Assembly (NCBI GenBank): GCA_963930645.1
Contig: OZ005649.1
Location: 387,677,887-387,741,886 of the forward strand
Direction: 5' to 3'
Length of the DNA: 64,000 bases
Source: Salticus scenicus
Lineage: Eukaryota > Arthropoda > Arachnida > Araneae > Salticidae
Numbering within the stretch: position 1 is the first letter of the stretch; the number at the start of each line of letters is the position of its first letter. Below are positions 44,260-53,884 of this stretch, in pieces. Both the position numbers and the translations under genes were made by a program. The notes under the pieces were generated by a model. That model worked only from the letters and a program-made list of their open reading frames with translations. It had not been told where the DNA came from and searched no databases.

Positions 44260-46660
44260 TGCCCCAGTTACATTGTGCTCTATAAGAGGTATTTCTAAAA
44301 ATCATATTTGCATACCTTTACGCTACACATATCTTAATGAAATTGAAATATGTTATTCCAGTTCACCATCGGATGTTCCCTGTTGAAAATGGAGTTTATA
44401 CCTCTACTGGTTTGTGTACAGGGGCACCCGAAATTATTTCAAAGCATTGTGTTCTATGAGAGGTATTTCTAAAAATCATATTTGCATACCTTTACTGTAC
44501 ACATATCTTAATGAAATTGAAATATGTTATTTAAGTTCACTATTGGATTTTTCCTGTATAAAATGTATTAAATACCAACTCTGTTTAATATACAAGGACA
44601 CTCAAAAATATTCTAAAGCATTGCGTTCTATGAGAGACATTTCCATAAATCAAATTTTAATAACTTTACTTTCCACGAAGTTTTAGAAAATTGAAATATG
44701 TTATTTATATGCACAAAAGAATGCTTTATATAAAATATAGCATGATTAGCATTAGATTTACAGGGTGACACAAAAATATTCTGTTATATTAAGAGCTATT
44801 GTTAAAAATTTGCTAGAATTCTACTTTCGTTTACATGAAGCGTTTGTAACACTTCCTAACATTTTTTTAAGTGTGAATATGATATCAATTTGTGTATCTG
44901 TCCGTTTGTCTGTCTGCCAGAGCTCTAACTCCTGTAAATATTTATGGAATTTTTTAAACTGATATATGTTATTTAAGTTCACTATCGGGTGTTTCCTATT
45001 GAAAATGGAGTTTATACCGCTACTGGTTTGTATACAGGGACACCCAAAAGTATTTCAAAGAATTGTGTTCTATGAGAGGTATTTCTATAAACCATATTTT
45101 CATACCTTTACTGTACAATATCTTCATAAAATTGAAATATGTTATTCACGTTCACTTTTGGATGTTTCCTATATAAAATAGATTACATACCATCACTAGT
45201 TTTTGTACAGGGACATTCAAAAGTACTCCAACGCATTGCGTTCTTTGTGAGATATTTCTATAAATCAAATTTTAATAACTTTACTTTCCACGAAGTTTTT
45301 AGGAAATTGAAATATGTTATTTATATGCACAAAAGAATGATTTGCATAGAATATAGCATGGTTACCATTGGATTTACTGGGTGACACAAAAATATTCATT
45401 TATATTAAGAGCTAATAATAAGAAATTGTTAGAATTTTACTTCGTTTACATTAAGCGTGTTTGACACTTTTTTATCTTTTTTTAGAGTGAATATAATTTC
45501 AATTTGCGTATATGTCTGACTGTTCTTCTGTCTGTCTGTTTCTGTCTGTTTCTCTGCGCTGTAATTCCCGTAAATATTTATGGAATTTCTTTAAACCGAT
45601 ATATTTTATTGAAGTTTACTATCGGATGTTCCCTATTGAAAATGGAATGGATACCTCTTCTGGTTTGTGTACAGGGACACCCAAAAGTATTCGAAAGCAT
45701 TCTTTTCTATTAGAGGAGTTTCTGTAAATCACATTTTAATACCTTTAATGTATAGAAACTTTAATGAAATTTTAATATGTTATTCAATTCCCTATCGGAT
45801 GTTTCCTATGTAAAATAGAGTACATTTCTAACTTGTTTGTGTACAGAAGTACTTGAAAGTACTCCAAAGCATTGTGTAGTATAAGAGTTATTTTTATAAA
45901 CCAAATTTTAATAATTTTATTTTCCACAAAGCTTAATGCAATTGAAATACATTATTCGTATGCCAGAATGTGCCTTCTATGTAATATAGTATAGTTAGCA
46001 TTAGATTTACAGGGCCACACAAAAATAATCAGTTACATTAAGAGGTATTAATAAAAATTTGCTGGAATTGCACTTTTGTTTACATGAGCGTTTTAACACT
46101 TTCTTATAATTTTAGTGGGAATATGATTTCAATTTGTGCATCTGTCTGTCCGATTGTCTACCTTTCTATCTCTTTGTCTCAGGCTCCTATCATCTGTGAA
46201 TATTTTGAGAATTTTAAAAAAATGATACACTCAAGTTCCCTATGGAATGTTCCCTATTTAAAATGACATTAATAGGTCCTGTACAACTAGTTTGTTTACA
46301 GGGACAACAACAACAATAAAAAAAGCCAATTATTACGTTTTAGGACAAAATTTTTTACAAGTTATATTTAAAAAAAACTTTCTACTATAAAAATCATAAA
46401 AACATTGACATGTGTTATTAATATTCAAAAATATTGTTTGTATAGAATATGACATGATTAACTTTCAGATTTACAGGGCTACAGTAAAATATTCAGAGAG
46501 ATTAAAAGCTGTAATTATAATCTAACGGCTGCATTTTCTTTTGCGTTTAGCCTTTAAGACTTTCCAATATACCTAAGAGTAATTTTAAAATCAATTAGTC
46601 TATCTGTATGTTTTTCAGTCCTTCTGTCTGTTGTGTGATAACGTAGGCAACAAATATTAA
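44260..46660 (+). repeat. Family C tandem repeat, main array
   Basis: Units of about 620-635 bp, for example AAATATTTATGGAATTT at 44934 and 45569. Each contains two about 185 bp half-units (44400/44590, 45025/45205, 45660/45835), then ACAGGGTGACACAAAAATAT, TTAAGAGCTATT, TTTAACACTTT and a (TGTC)n run. The last unit (46100-46660) is the most diverged. Peptide-like frames (about 44414-44686 and others) are by-products of the repeat and all differ by frameshifts. Confidence 0.88.
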
Positions 46661-46851
46661 AAGTTATTCGATACAACAATTGCGTACAGTTGGAAAGCGT
46701 TACTAATCAATGCGTACTGGATGATTTTTCTTTCTTGTTTATTATTAAATTGAAATGCTTACATGTAATGCAAAAATATTTGTATGCAAAAACCTTATAC
46801 CAATGTCATTTAAGTGCTAATTGTAATTAAAATTAAACGCAATCTCTCCTA

Positions 46852-47207
46852 CACTGTTAAAAATTTCAACAGAAAACTCTGTGTAATCTAATATCTTAAG
46901 TCTTACGTAAAATTACAGAGGAAAATAAACGAAGATGTTTAACTTATTTTATACATTCATTTTAATAACTTATATTAGTTTAATTAATTATTTTTCAGAA
47001 TATATTTCGGACTTGGAATGCTTTTTCTGAAGTAGAAACAGTCACTTTTAATTTTAATTAAAAAATTAAATAATAAAATTACGTAAAAATACAGAATAAA
47101 GATCGAGAATCTCGATTATTCACTTTTAACAAAGAACTACTGCAAATTTACGGAGATTCTGAAAAAAAAATATTTACATTTAATTTACAGATTTTTTTTT
47201 AACAGTG
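46852..47207. mobile_element. Tc1/mariner-type MITE (356 bp)
   Basis: Ends CACTGTTAAAAATTTC (46852) and complement TTTTTTTAACAGTG (to 47207) are flanked by TA at 46850-46851 and 47208-47209. Removing it joins AATCTCTCC-TA to CCCTATTAGGAGAGATT, which itself is an inverted repeat. Confidence 0.85.
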
Positions 47208-47581
47208 TACCCTATTAGGAGAGATTCAGCAAAACAGCTGTTTGGGTTTCATTACAGCAGTTGCTTTAAACATACTTTCCAACATACTAATTAATATTCC
47301 GTAGTATTCTTAGCCCCGCCTTTAGAGCCCCTTAAATAAATAGGCCGGAGCATCACCGCCATTTTTTTGCCTCGTAAGAGGACAGCATTTCCGCTTGGCG
47401 ATTTTATCGCTTCACTGGCGGTTTTAAGAAATTTTCATCTAAAAATAAAATCGGCCAAAAATGATAAGCAACACAAGTGATCTGTTTCTGTTTCTTAAAT
47501 AATTCATAACATTTGAAAGGGGTGGGGGGGAAAAGCGTACCAATTAAAATTGGAAATTTTTTTAAAATTAATTTTCTTTTC

Positions 47582-48113
47582 TCTTCCTCGTATATATATG
47601 ATAGAGAAAGTATTATTTTTAAGTTAAATTTTTAAAATTGAGTTTTTGTCACATTTACACGTTTTAAAGTCTCCTGAATCCGAAAATCATGTTTTTAGCG
47701 GTTAGTCTGTGTGAAGAACAAGTAGTAGCAGAAAGTCTAAAATCGGTATTATCAATGTCTATCATGTAGGGATGACACATTATATTTTTCGTTGAGATCA
47801 AGGAAATAGTTCGTGTACAGTAACATCCTAGAGAATTCCAATACATTAACGTCAATGGAGTAATTTCTGATAAGCACATTAGAGGTCTGTACGGGTCAGA
47901 TTTACGGGCCGGGTTCGGGCCGAATTTTTTAATTTGCTGTCGGGCCGGGCCCGGATTCATTTTGTTTTGTGTATACTCGGGCCGGGCCATGAGGAAATTT
48001 TTTATAGGCCGTTTCGGCCCGAATATTTTTCTAGCTTCCTCGTTAATCAACGAAAAAGGAAAATGATAAAATCTTCAGTCATTTATTTTACATAATTTTA
48101 CAGGCTGGTATGT

Positions 48114-48153
<40 letters not shown>

Positions 48154-49110
48154 TTTAATGACTGTAACTTCAATTTAATTGTCTATCAATCTGTTCGCGA
48201 TCTGATTTTCTGCAAATATTTTTAGCATGTCTCGAAATTAATATATTTTATTTAAAGTAATATTAGATGGTTTCCTATTCAAAATAGAATGCTTGCCACT
48301 ACTAGTTTAGCACATGTACAAACAAATGAAATTAAATACGTTACTATGTGCCCTTACTGTGTATGTTACTTTATGTCCTATAGTCTGTAGAGTTTAGGTG
48401 GTATGAAGCGATGAAGGCTATAAAAATCATTCCGCTTTAACTTTTTCTCCAAGGATCCTTTTTCTTTTCTCCAGGTCAATGGGTAAAAGTATCATAATTT
48501 CTAGCTTGCGCAAAAGCATCTTTTTAATTGAATATGGTTAGTTAAAGTTTTTTTTACTGGATCGCATGAAAGATTCGGATACATTACAGTATATAAGAGG
48601 AAATGCTTGAAATTGCATTTTTAGTCGTATTAATCATTTTAAACACCTTCCTATATTTTTTCATGAATGCTAATATTTTTTATTTGACTTTCTGTCAGTC
48701 TTTCTGCTTTCTGTATGTCTGTAAAAATGAACTTCTGTTTTTTATAATTATCTTGTAAGTATTGAACAGTTGTGTTAAAGAACATTCTATTGCTTAACTA
48801 TATAAAACCTCTACAAAACACATAAAATTATTTTTCATAAAAAAAGCCTGATTTTTTTTTTTTTTTTTTTTTTTTGTTATTTTACATATTTATGAATCGG
48901 GCTGGGTCGGGCCAGATTTTATCGTTTTTTGTCCGGCCCGGGTTGGACCATACACAGGTAAAAATAAACGGCCCGGATTCTTTGATTTCGTACTGGGCCG
49001 GGCCTCAAACAGACCTCTAAAGCACAGTGTAATATCTCTAGGCTCTCTTAAACAAAACGAAAAGAATAAATAAATAAATAAAAATAGAAAAAACATGCAT
49101 AAAACCATGT
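47582..49110 (+). repeat. Family B repeat split by a hAT element
   Basis: 47582-47879 carries the 5' part (AGAGAAAGTATTATTTTTAA, AATCATGTTTTTAGCGGTTA, GTGTACAGTAACATCC). 49020-49110 continues it (AAGCACAGTGTAATATCTCT, TAGGCTCTCTTAAAC), matching TAAGTAGAGTTTAACAGCTA at 34675. The rest of the 3' part is missing. Confidence 0.8.
47880..49019. mobile_element. hAT-type non-autonomous element (1140 bp)
   Basis: Ends TAGAGGTCTGTACGGG and complement TAGAGGTCTGTTTGAGG are flanked by AAGCACAT (47872-47879) and AAGCACAG (49020-49027), an 8 bp target duplication with one change. Sub-terminal regions are packed with GGCCGGGC / GGCCCG words in both orientations, typical of transposase-binding clusters in hAT ends. 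The interior has a (TA)n at about 48118-48147, family C-like words (48150-48330) and a poly-T at about 48851-48875. No transposase is present. Confidence 0.88.
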
Positions 49111-49349
49111 TTTTTGTTGATTGTGATATGGAAATGCTTCATCATTCGTTTACAGGGCTACCAAAAGTATTTGGATATATTGGGGTTATACTTGGAAATT
49201 GCTAGAAAATTAATTCATTTTGTGCAAGATATTTTTCATATAAAACTAAATATAAATACACAATATTGTTTATAGTTCTTATTATATAGTTCATAGACAA
49301 TATACAGGGCTACCCAAAATTAAGCTAAACGTTCTATTGAATGTAATTT

Positions 49350-49398
49350 ATGGAAGTACTTTGCTACAATAACTATGTCAGCAAACTGCTCAGCAAGG

Positions 49399-49447
<49 letters not shown>

Positions 49448-50345
49448 TTTTTTTGAAATTTACATTAGGTTGTCACTTGAAAAATTTGATCAAGATAAAA
49501 ATTTTGAAGGCGAATTAATAACAGCCTTGATTCTTAAAAAAATAAAATAAAATAAATAAATATATGCACTGTAGTTGAAAGGGAGTTGAGGGGGGTTGCA
49601 GTAAGAAACGAAAAAAACTTTATTTTCTTTAAAAGTACTAGAATGAATTTGATAAATATTTAAAGTAGTGTGTTTTTTAGATAACAATTAGATCTTAAAT
49701 AACCTCATTTTCAGGATAATTGGCGTTCACTGCCAACCTACACTCCCCCGGGGAAAATACAACAGAAACCTGATTTCGTTGAAAATAACAGGAACGATTT
49801 TGAAAAAAAATAAGGGGAGAGGGGGTAAATGCTTTTTGAGTTGAAAAATCGATTTGTCTTTTCTTCTTCAGGATTATTACAGTTGCTGGTGACCCGTGCT
49901 TCGCCGCGAAGAAAATATAATAGAAACCTGTTTATTTAAGAATCTGCTCAAACGATTTAAAAACAAATTTAGAATTAGGGGTTTCAGATGATAATTCGAT
50001 TTGAATGTTCCTTATTTCCAGGAAAATTAGCTTTTACTGTTATCCTTCGGTTCATCCAGGGCAAAGAAATAAGGAATGGATTTCCGAGGGAAAAAAAAAA
50101 AAAACTATGTTCTAATAAATGCCTACTCATACACAGACGATTTTTTACATTCTACAGTGGTTCAGCGAATTCTAACTGTTGACGGCATTTTCGTTGGAAG
50201 AAATAGTTTGTTCCTTCGGCGCAACTTGCACATTAGTCCCGTCAGGTTCTTTTTTTTTTTTTCCATACTACTGTTTTATATCGCTTTCATAACAAAACTT
50301 AAAAAAAAAAAAAAAAAAAGTAAGTTTCAGTTTTAAAGGAATTAA
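49350..50345 (+). repeat. Tandem repeat of about 155 bp, with homopolymers
   Basis: Words of the form TTCAGGATAATTGGCGTTCA, TCAGGATTATTACAGTTGCT and CCAGGAAAATTAGCTTTTAC start near 49711, 49868 and 50028. Each is followed by AACAGAAACCTG or AATAGAAACCTG and a GATTT-AAA block. The middle unit contains the perfect hairpin CTTCGC-C-GCGAAG context (GTGCTTCGCCGCGAAG). Poly-A/T tracts lie at about 49399-49454. Confidence 0.6.
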
Positions 50346-50432
50346 GTTAGCAGTCATTATTAATATGAATTTATGTAGAGTTACGTGATGTATATGTAAT
50401 ATTAATATAGAGACGTTTATTTCAATTTAATG

Positions 50433-50467
<35 letters not shown>

Positions 50468-50610
50468 AAAAAAAAAGTATGAATTTTTTAATTTCTCCCC
50501 CCCCCCTAGAAAGTAGGCATAAATTGTAATATGAAATAAATATCTCAAGAAAAATAAATCTAAAAAAAGAACAAAATAATTAATCAAAAGTTCAATTAAA
50601 AAAATATATA

Positions 50611-50895
50611 TTAGGTGTTTGCATAAATTCGTGCGGTTTTTTATTGCTTCATTTCATAAAAATACATCAAATCAAATGACAATTTTTAATCAAAATACTC
50701 TCCATTACTTTCTACAACCTCTGCCTATTTTTCGGGTAACAAATGTATACCACGGCGATAGAAGCTCTCGTCTTTGGAGGCAATAAAATGATCCGCGTCC
50801 GCACGAACTTTTGCAACAACCCAATACTATCAGGACACGGAAACAAGACAACTTTAGCGAACCAAAAAAAAACGTCGCCAAGACTCTACAAACAC
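50611..50895 (-). mobile_element. Mariner fragment, 3' end only
   Basis: It starts with TTAGGTGTTTGCATAAATTC, a mariner-type terminal repeat. Reading from the right on the minus strand it codes the end of a transposase: LFPCPDSIG-like words are frame-shifted, then DHFIASKDESFYRRGIHLLP, EK, a stop where Trp is expected (TAG for TGG), AEVVESNGEYFD and the natural stop at 50688-50686. The 5' end and the other terminal repeat are missing. Confidence 0.85.
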
Positions 50896-51038
50896 ACAGT
50901 GACAAAGCGTTTCTTAAAATAATTTATGGTTATTAAAATACATATTTAGATTTAAATAATACTTTTTTTTTTAAATTTTTTACTTTATAAATGTTAGAAA
51001 TGCAAAGAAAAGTATAAGTGAATAACAATAAAACTTAC

Positions 51039-51203
51039 TATGCAAAGCTGTTTATTAGGTCCCGGGATCCAAGAATCTGGACTACAATTCGCTGCCCATT
51101 TTCTCCTTCTTGCATTATCCGAAGGAAACCTAAACATTTTGTATCCTTTTCTGGAGTGTTTACAGCAGTTTATCGCTGAACAACCTGCTATATTGCAGTT
51201 TAT
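51039..51203 (-). pseudogene. THAP domain exon
   Basis: The frame reads NCNIAGCSAINCC, KHSRKGYKMFRFPSDNARRR, KWAANCSPDSWIPGPNKQLC. This matches the THAP zinc-finger plan: C-x4-C near the start, FRFP with the conserved proline, RR(R/K)KW with the conserved tryptophan, WIP, and the first Cys of the closing C-x2-H. The exon stops at 51039 just after LCI, followed directly by a consensus splice donor GTAAGT (51038-51033), so the last His and the HF motif must come from the next exon, which I cannot find. The codon at the expected start is ATA (51203-51201), not ATG; upstream the frame stays open to a TAA near 51255 without ATG. THAP domains bind DNA and are found in P and Kolobok transposases and in host proteins derived from them. 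The position about 290 bp inside the inverted end supports a transposon origin. The host THAP-gene alternative is less likely. Confidence 0.75.
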
Positions 51204-51311
51204 TTCACTAAAATTACGAGCAATACGGTAGAAACAATGGCTGCCGTTTGTTTATCACGCTGGGTACATGCGGCAACCGTAAGGCAAAAAAATGTCTGAT
51301 GCGCCAGCTCG

Positions 51312-51319
51312 TATATATA
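51312..51319 (-). promoter_or_regulatory. TATA box of the THAP gene
   Basis: TATATATA within CTCCTATATATACGAG on the minus strand lies about 110 nt upstream of the THAP start codon position and about 170 nt inside the element end. Expected transcription start is near 51285. Confidence 0.45.
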
Positions 51320-51496
51320 GGAGCCTTACCCGCCTTCTTTTCACATCAGTATCCTTTTGGAGTATTTTTCTTCTTATTTAATCATAATTGCATTTGGAGG
51401 ATATTGCCCTAAACATTTACTGGTGTAAAAAAAAAAGGGGGGCGGACTAACAACACTACGGAATATTAATTTGGATGTTGGCAAGTATGCTTTAAA

Positions 51497-52380
51497 TCAT
51501 AGTATAACTACAAAATAGTAATGGAAATGTGTAGAAGAGGGATCATTTCAAAATTATGCACCAACAATTTAGTAGAAAATTAAAATTTAGACTTTTTATA
51601 ACATTTTATTGAATTGTGCGTAAATTCTCCTAGCTTTACCTTAAACAAAAATCAACCAGATAAATAAAATTTCTTTCTAAAGACTACACAAAACAAATTA
51701 AAGAACATATTTCAACTTTCATAGGGAGTAAAGACTGTGGATCAATTACTGACTGAGCTATCTCAGTTCATAATGAATCATATCGTTGACCTAAAAGGTC
51801 CTAGGTTCAAATACGGACCTTTTCAATATTCACTGTTGTAAAACTTTAATTTGACTAGTATTTCAAAAATCCACTGAAATAACGGTCTAAATTATCGTTT
51901 TAATTATTCAATGTCATTTAGCAATAATATAACTTAATTAAAATATAAAATAAATAAAAGTTATATTTGGGAATTTTTTTTTTCTGTATGTATAGAAGTT
52001 TAAGGGAATTATTTAAATATAGTGTTTAGGCGTGCGAAATAACATTAAGTCAAAAATTGTAACCATAGAACAACTAGGTAACACAGCGTTAAATGACATA
52101 TTTTGGTAAATTCAATGAATCTTGTAGAAATGCCACTACTAATGTCAACCTTGTTGAGAACAATACAATGAACTTCACTTATTCTGCATGCAAACATGCC
52201 TTATTCTACTTTTTTTTAAATCACGCCTCAAAGTGCAGATTAGTAATGCCAAGTTCGAATCCTGGCCATATAACGTTTTGTTTCCATATGTAAAAATTCG
52301 GACAGTGTGTGGAAATGGGGAACAATTTTTATTTATCTTTTTTTTTAATTAATGGTAATTACAAATTACCGTATATTTAT
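51497..52380. other. AT-rich DNA with two tRNA-like fragments
   Basis: 51768-51825 has a B-box-like AGGTTCAAATACG. 52226-52275 has AAGTTCGAATCCTGGCC. Neither shows a full cloverleaf and both may be decayed SINE heads. Nothing else recognised. Confidence 0.3.
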
Positions 52381-52381
52381 T

Positions 52382-52581
52382 CCTACCTGCCAACATCCTA
52401 ACTATTATCCCGTCGCATTGTTGGTACCCGCCCCTTTTTACGCCCCACTTTTTTTTTTTTTTTTTGTACTAATATTTTGAGAATATTACTCTGATTAAAA
52501 ACCACTAAAAAATGACTGGTGTGAAAAAGAAGCCAGATACTTACAATACCACGAAAATTAATTAGGATGTCGGCAGGTATG
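52382..52581. mobile_element. MITE related to the 47271-51489 element ends (200 bp)
   Basis: The ends CTACCTGCCAACATCCTAAC and, as complement, CATACCTGCCGACATCCTAA resemble the 4.2 kb element's CATACTTGCCAACATCC. The next block CCCGTCGCATTGTTGGTACC with CGCCCC parallels its CCGTAGTGTTGTTAGTCCGC. It has no coding region and no clear target duplication. Confidence 0.7.
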
Positions 52582-52599
52582 TTTACTTTTTAAATATAT

Positions 52600-53262
52600 A
52601 CTTATTTGTATAAAAGTGTATTAAATTTTGAAAGTTAGATAGTATATTATTTTTACTCTTTTAAAAAGTAAAAGAAAATAAAACAAAGCATACCTTTGTA
52701 TTATTAGAAAAATTAATTAAAGGCAGAAAGTTTTTTCCCCTTTCTACAAAGAAAAAATAATTTACATTTTTTTTTTTTTTACTAAAGAAAACAGGTTTAT
52801 ACAAATTACTGAAATAAAAATCCATCAATCAAGATTTTGATTTTCTGATTGTCAGTTTTTTATTTAATTGCTGAGTATTGCATTCTTTGGATGCATAGAA
52901 AAGACAAGTGGAGAAAAAAGTTAAAGAAAAATGTTGTCACAAAAACGTTAATCATCCACAGTTTATTTACAAAAAAAAAAAAAAAAAAAAATCAGACAAC
53001 TTTAATAAGATTGGTTCGAAATCACCGACGAACTTTTAACTTTTCTAAGATAATTTGCGATGTTGTTTTAAAAGCTTTTCGAAGCTTTTGTAATGAAAAC
53101 AGAAAATAAACCCAAAAACTAAAATATAACAAGAATTTTTCTTTACAAAAAAAAAAAAAAAACTTCCGTCATTGTTTTAATTTTGTAGTGAAAGCATAAA
53201 TAAAAAAGAAAAGAAAAACCTAAATAGAAACAAACAAACAAAAACAAATAAACAAAAACAAT

Positions 53263-53303
<41 letters not shown>

Positions 53304-53325
53304 ACAGAAAGAGAGAAGTAATACG

Positions 53326-53360
<35 letters not shown>

Positions 53361-53880
53361 ACCGTAATTTACAATGAATATTACACAACTAAGAAATTCC
53401 ATTCTTATAGATTATAAAAAATAAAAAATATGCTATATGGATTATAATGTAATATTATTCTCCTCTATTATTATTTTTTTAAACATACTTGTAAAAATAT
53501 TAGTTAGGCGTACATTTTTTCTTTTTTCTCTTTATTTTAACCTACAAAAATATCTCAGTTACTATTTCAAATACATATTAAGCAGCTATGTTTTGCCATC
53601 AAGGCTGTCAAGATTTAGGTATACGATTGGCATTGTGAATACCCTACTTAAGAAAAAAAAAAAAAAAAAGGGTTTTAAATTATTACGTTATTATACCTAA
53701 AATAATATAATTAATATGAACACATAATATAGCAGCCCCAGTGGTAGGATTATCCACTATCTGAAAGGATTTATTTCACACATTTTTATCGTCTATGTAT
53801 TTTTTGTTTTAATCATATTTCCTATTATTTTACCATGTTTTTATTAACTTCGATTCTTGTTTGTATGTTTGTTTGTGTGT
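52600..53880. other. AT-rich DNA with long poly-A tracts
   Basis: Long A-runs lie at about 52970-52991, 53269-53300 and 53329-53359, separated by purine-rich sequence. The ORFs here are homopolymer artefacts. Confidence 0.5.
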
Positions 53881-53884
53881 TTGT

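Larger units (their letters stand above)
47271..51489 (-). mobile_element. P- or Kolobok-like THAP transposon, 4.2 kb, degenerate
   Basis: The ends are inverted repeats of 49-50 bp, about 43 of 50 positions matching: CATACTTTCCAACATACTAA at 47271 and, as complement, CATACTTGCCAACATCCAAA at 51489, continuing through TTAATATTCCGTAGT. The direct repeat CTTTAAA abuts both ends (47264-47270 and 51490-51496), or GCTTTAAA if one terminal base is excluded. P elements make 8 bp duplications and Kolobok elements use TTAA, which also lies within this repeat. Further in, CATTTTTTTGCC recurs in inverted orientation (about 47362 and 51295). A THAP-domain exon with promoter lies at the right end reading inward, the place of exon 0 in P elements. 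The transposase catalytic part is absent. The interior is filled with other repeats (47582-49110, 49700-50340, 50611-50895). Confidence 0.65.

Noticed and set aside
44414..45713. Repeated peptide-like frames in the family C array
   Set aside because: Each copy is in a different frame or interrupted. The similarity between them is that of the DNA repeat, with no sign of protein-level selection.
47664..48050. 128-codon minus-strand frame
   Set aside because: It crosses the junction between family B and the hAT element end, so it is a chance fusion of two repeats.
53143..53388. Minus-strand frame rich in Phe
   Set aside because: It is translation of two long poly-A tracts.
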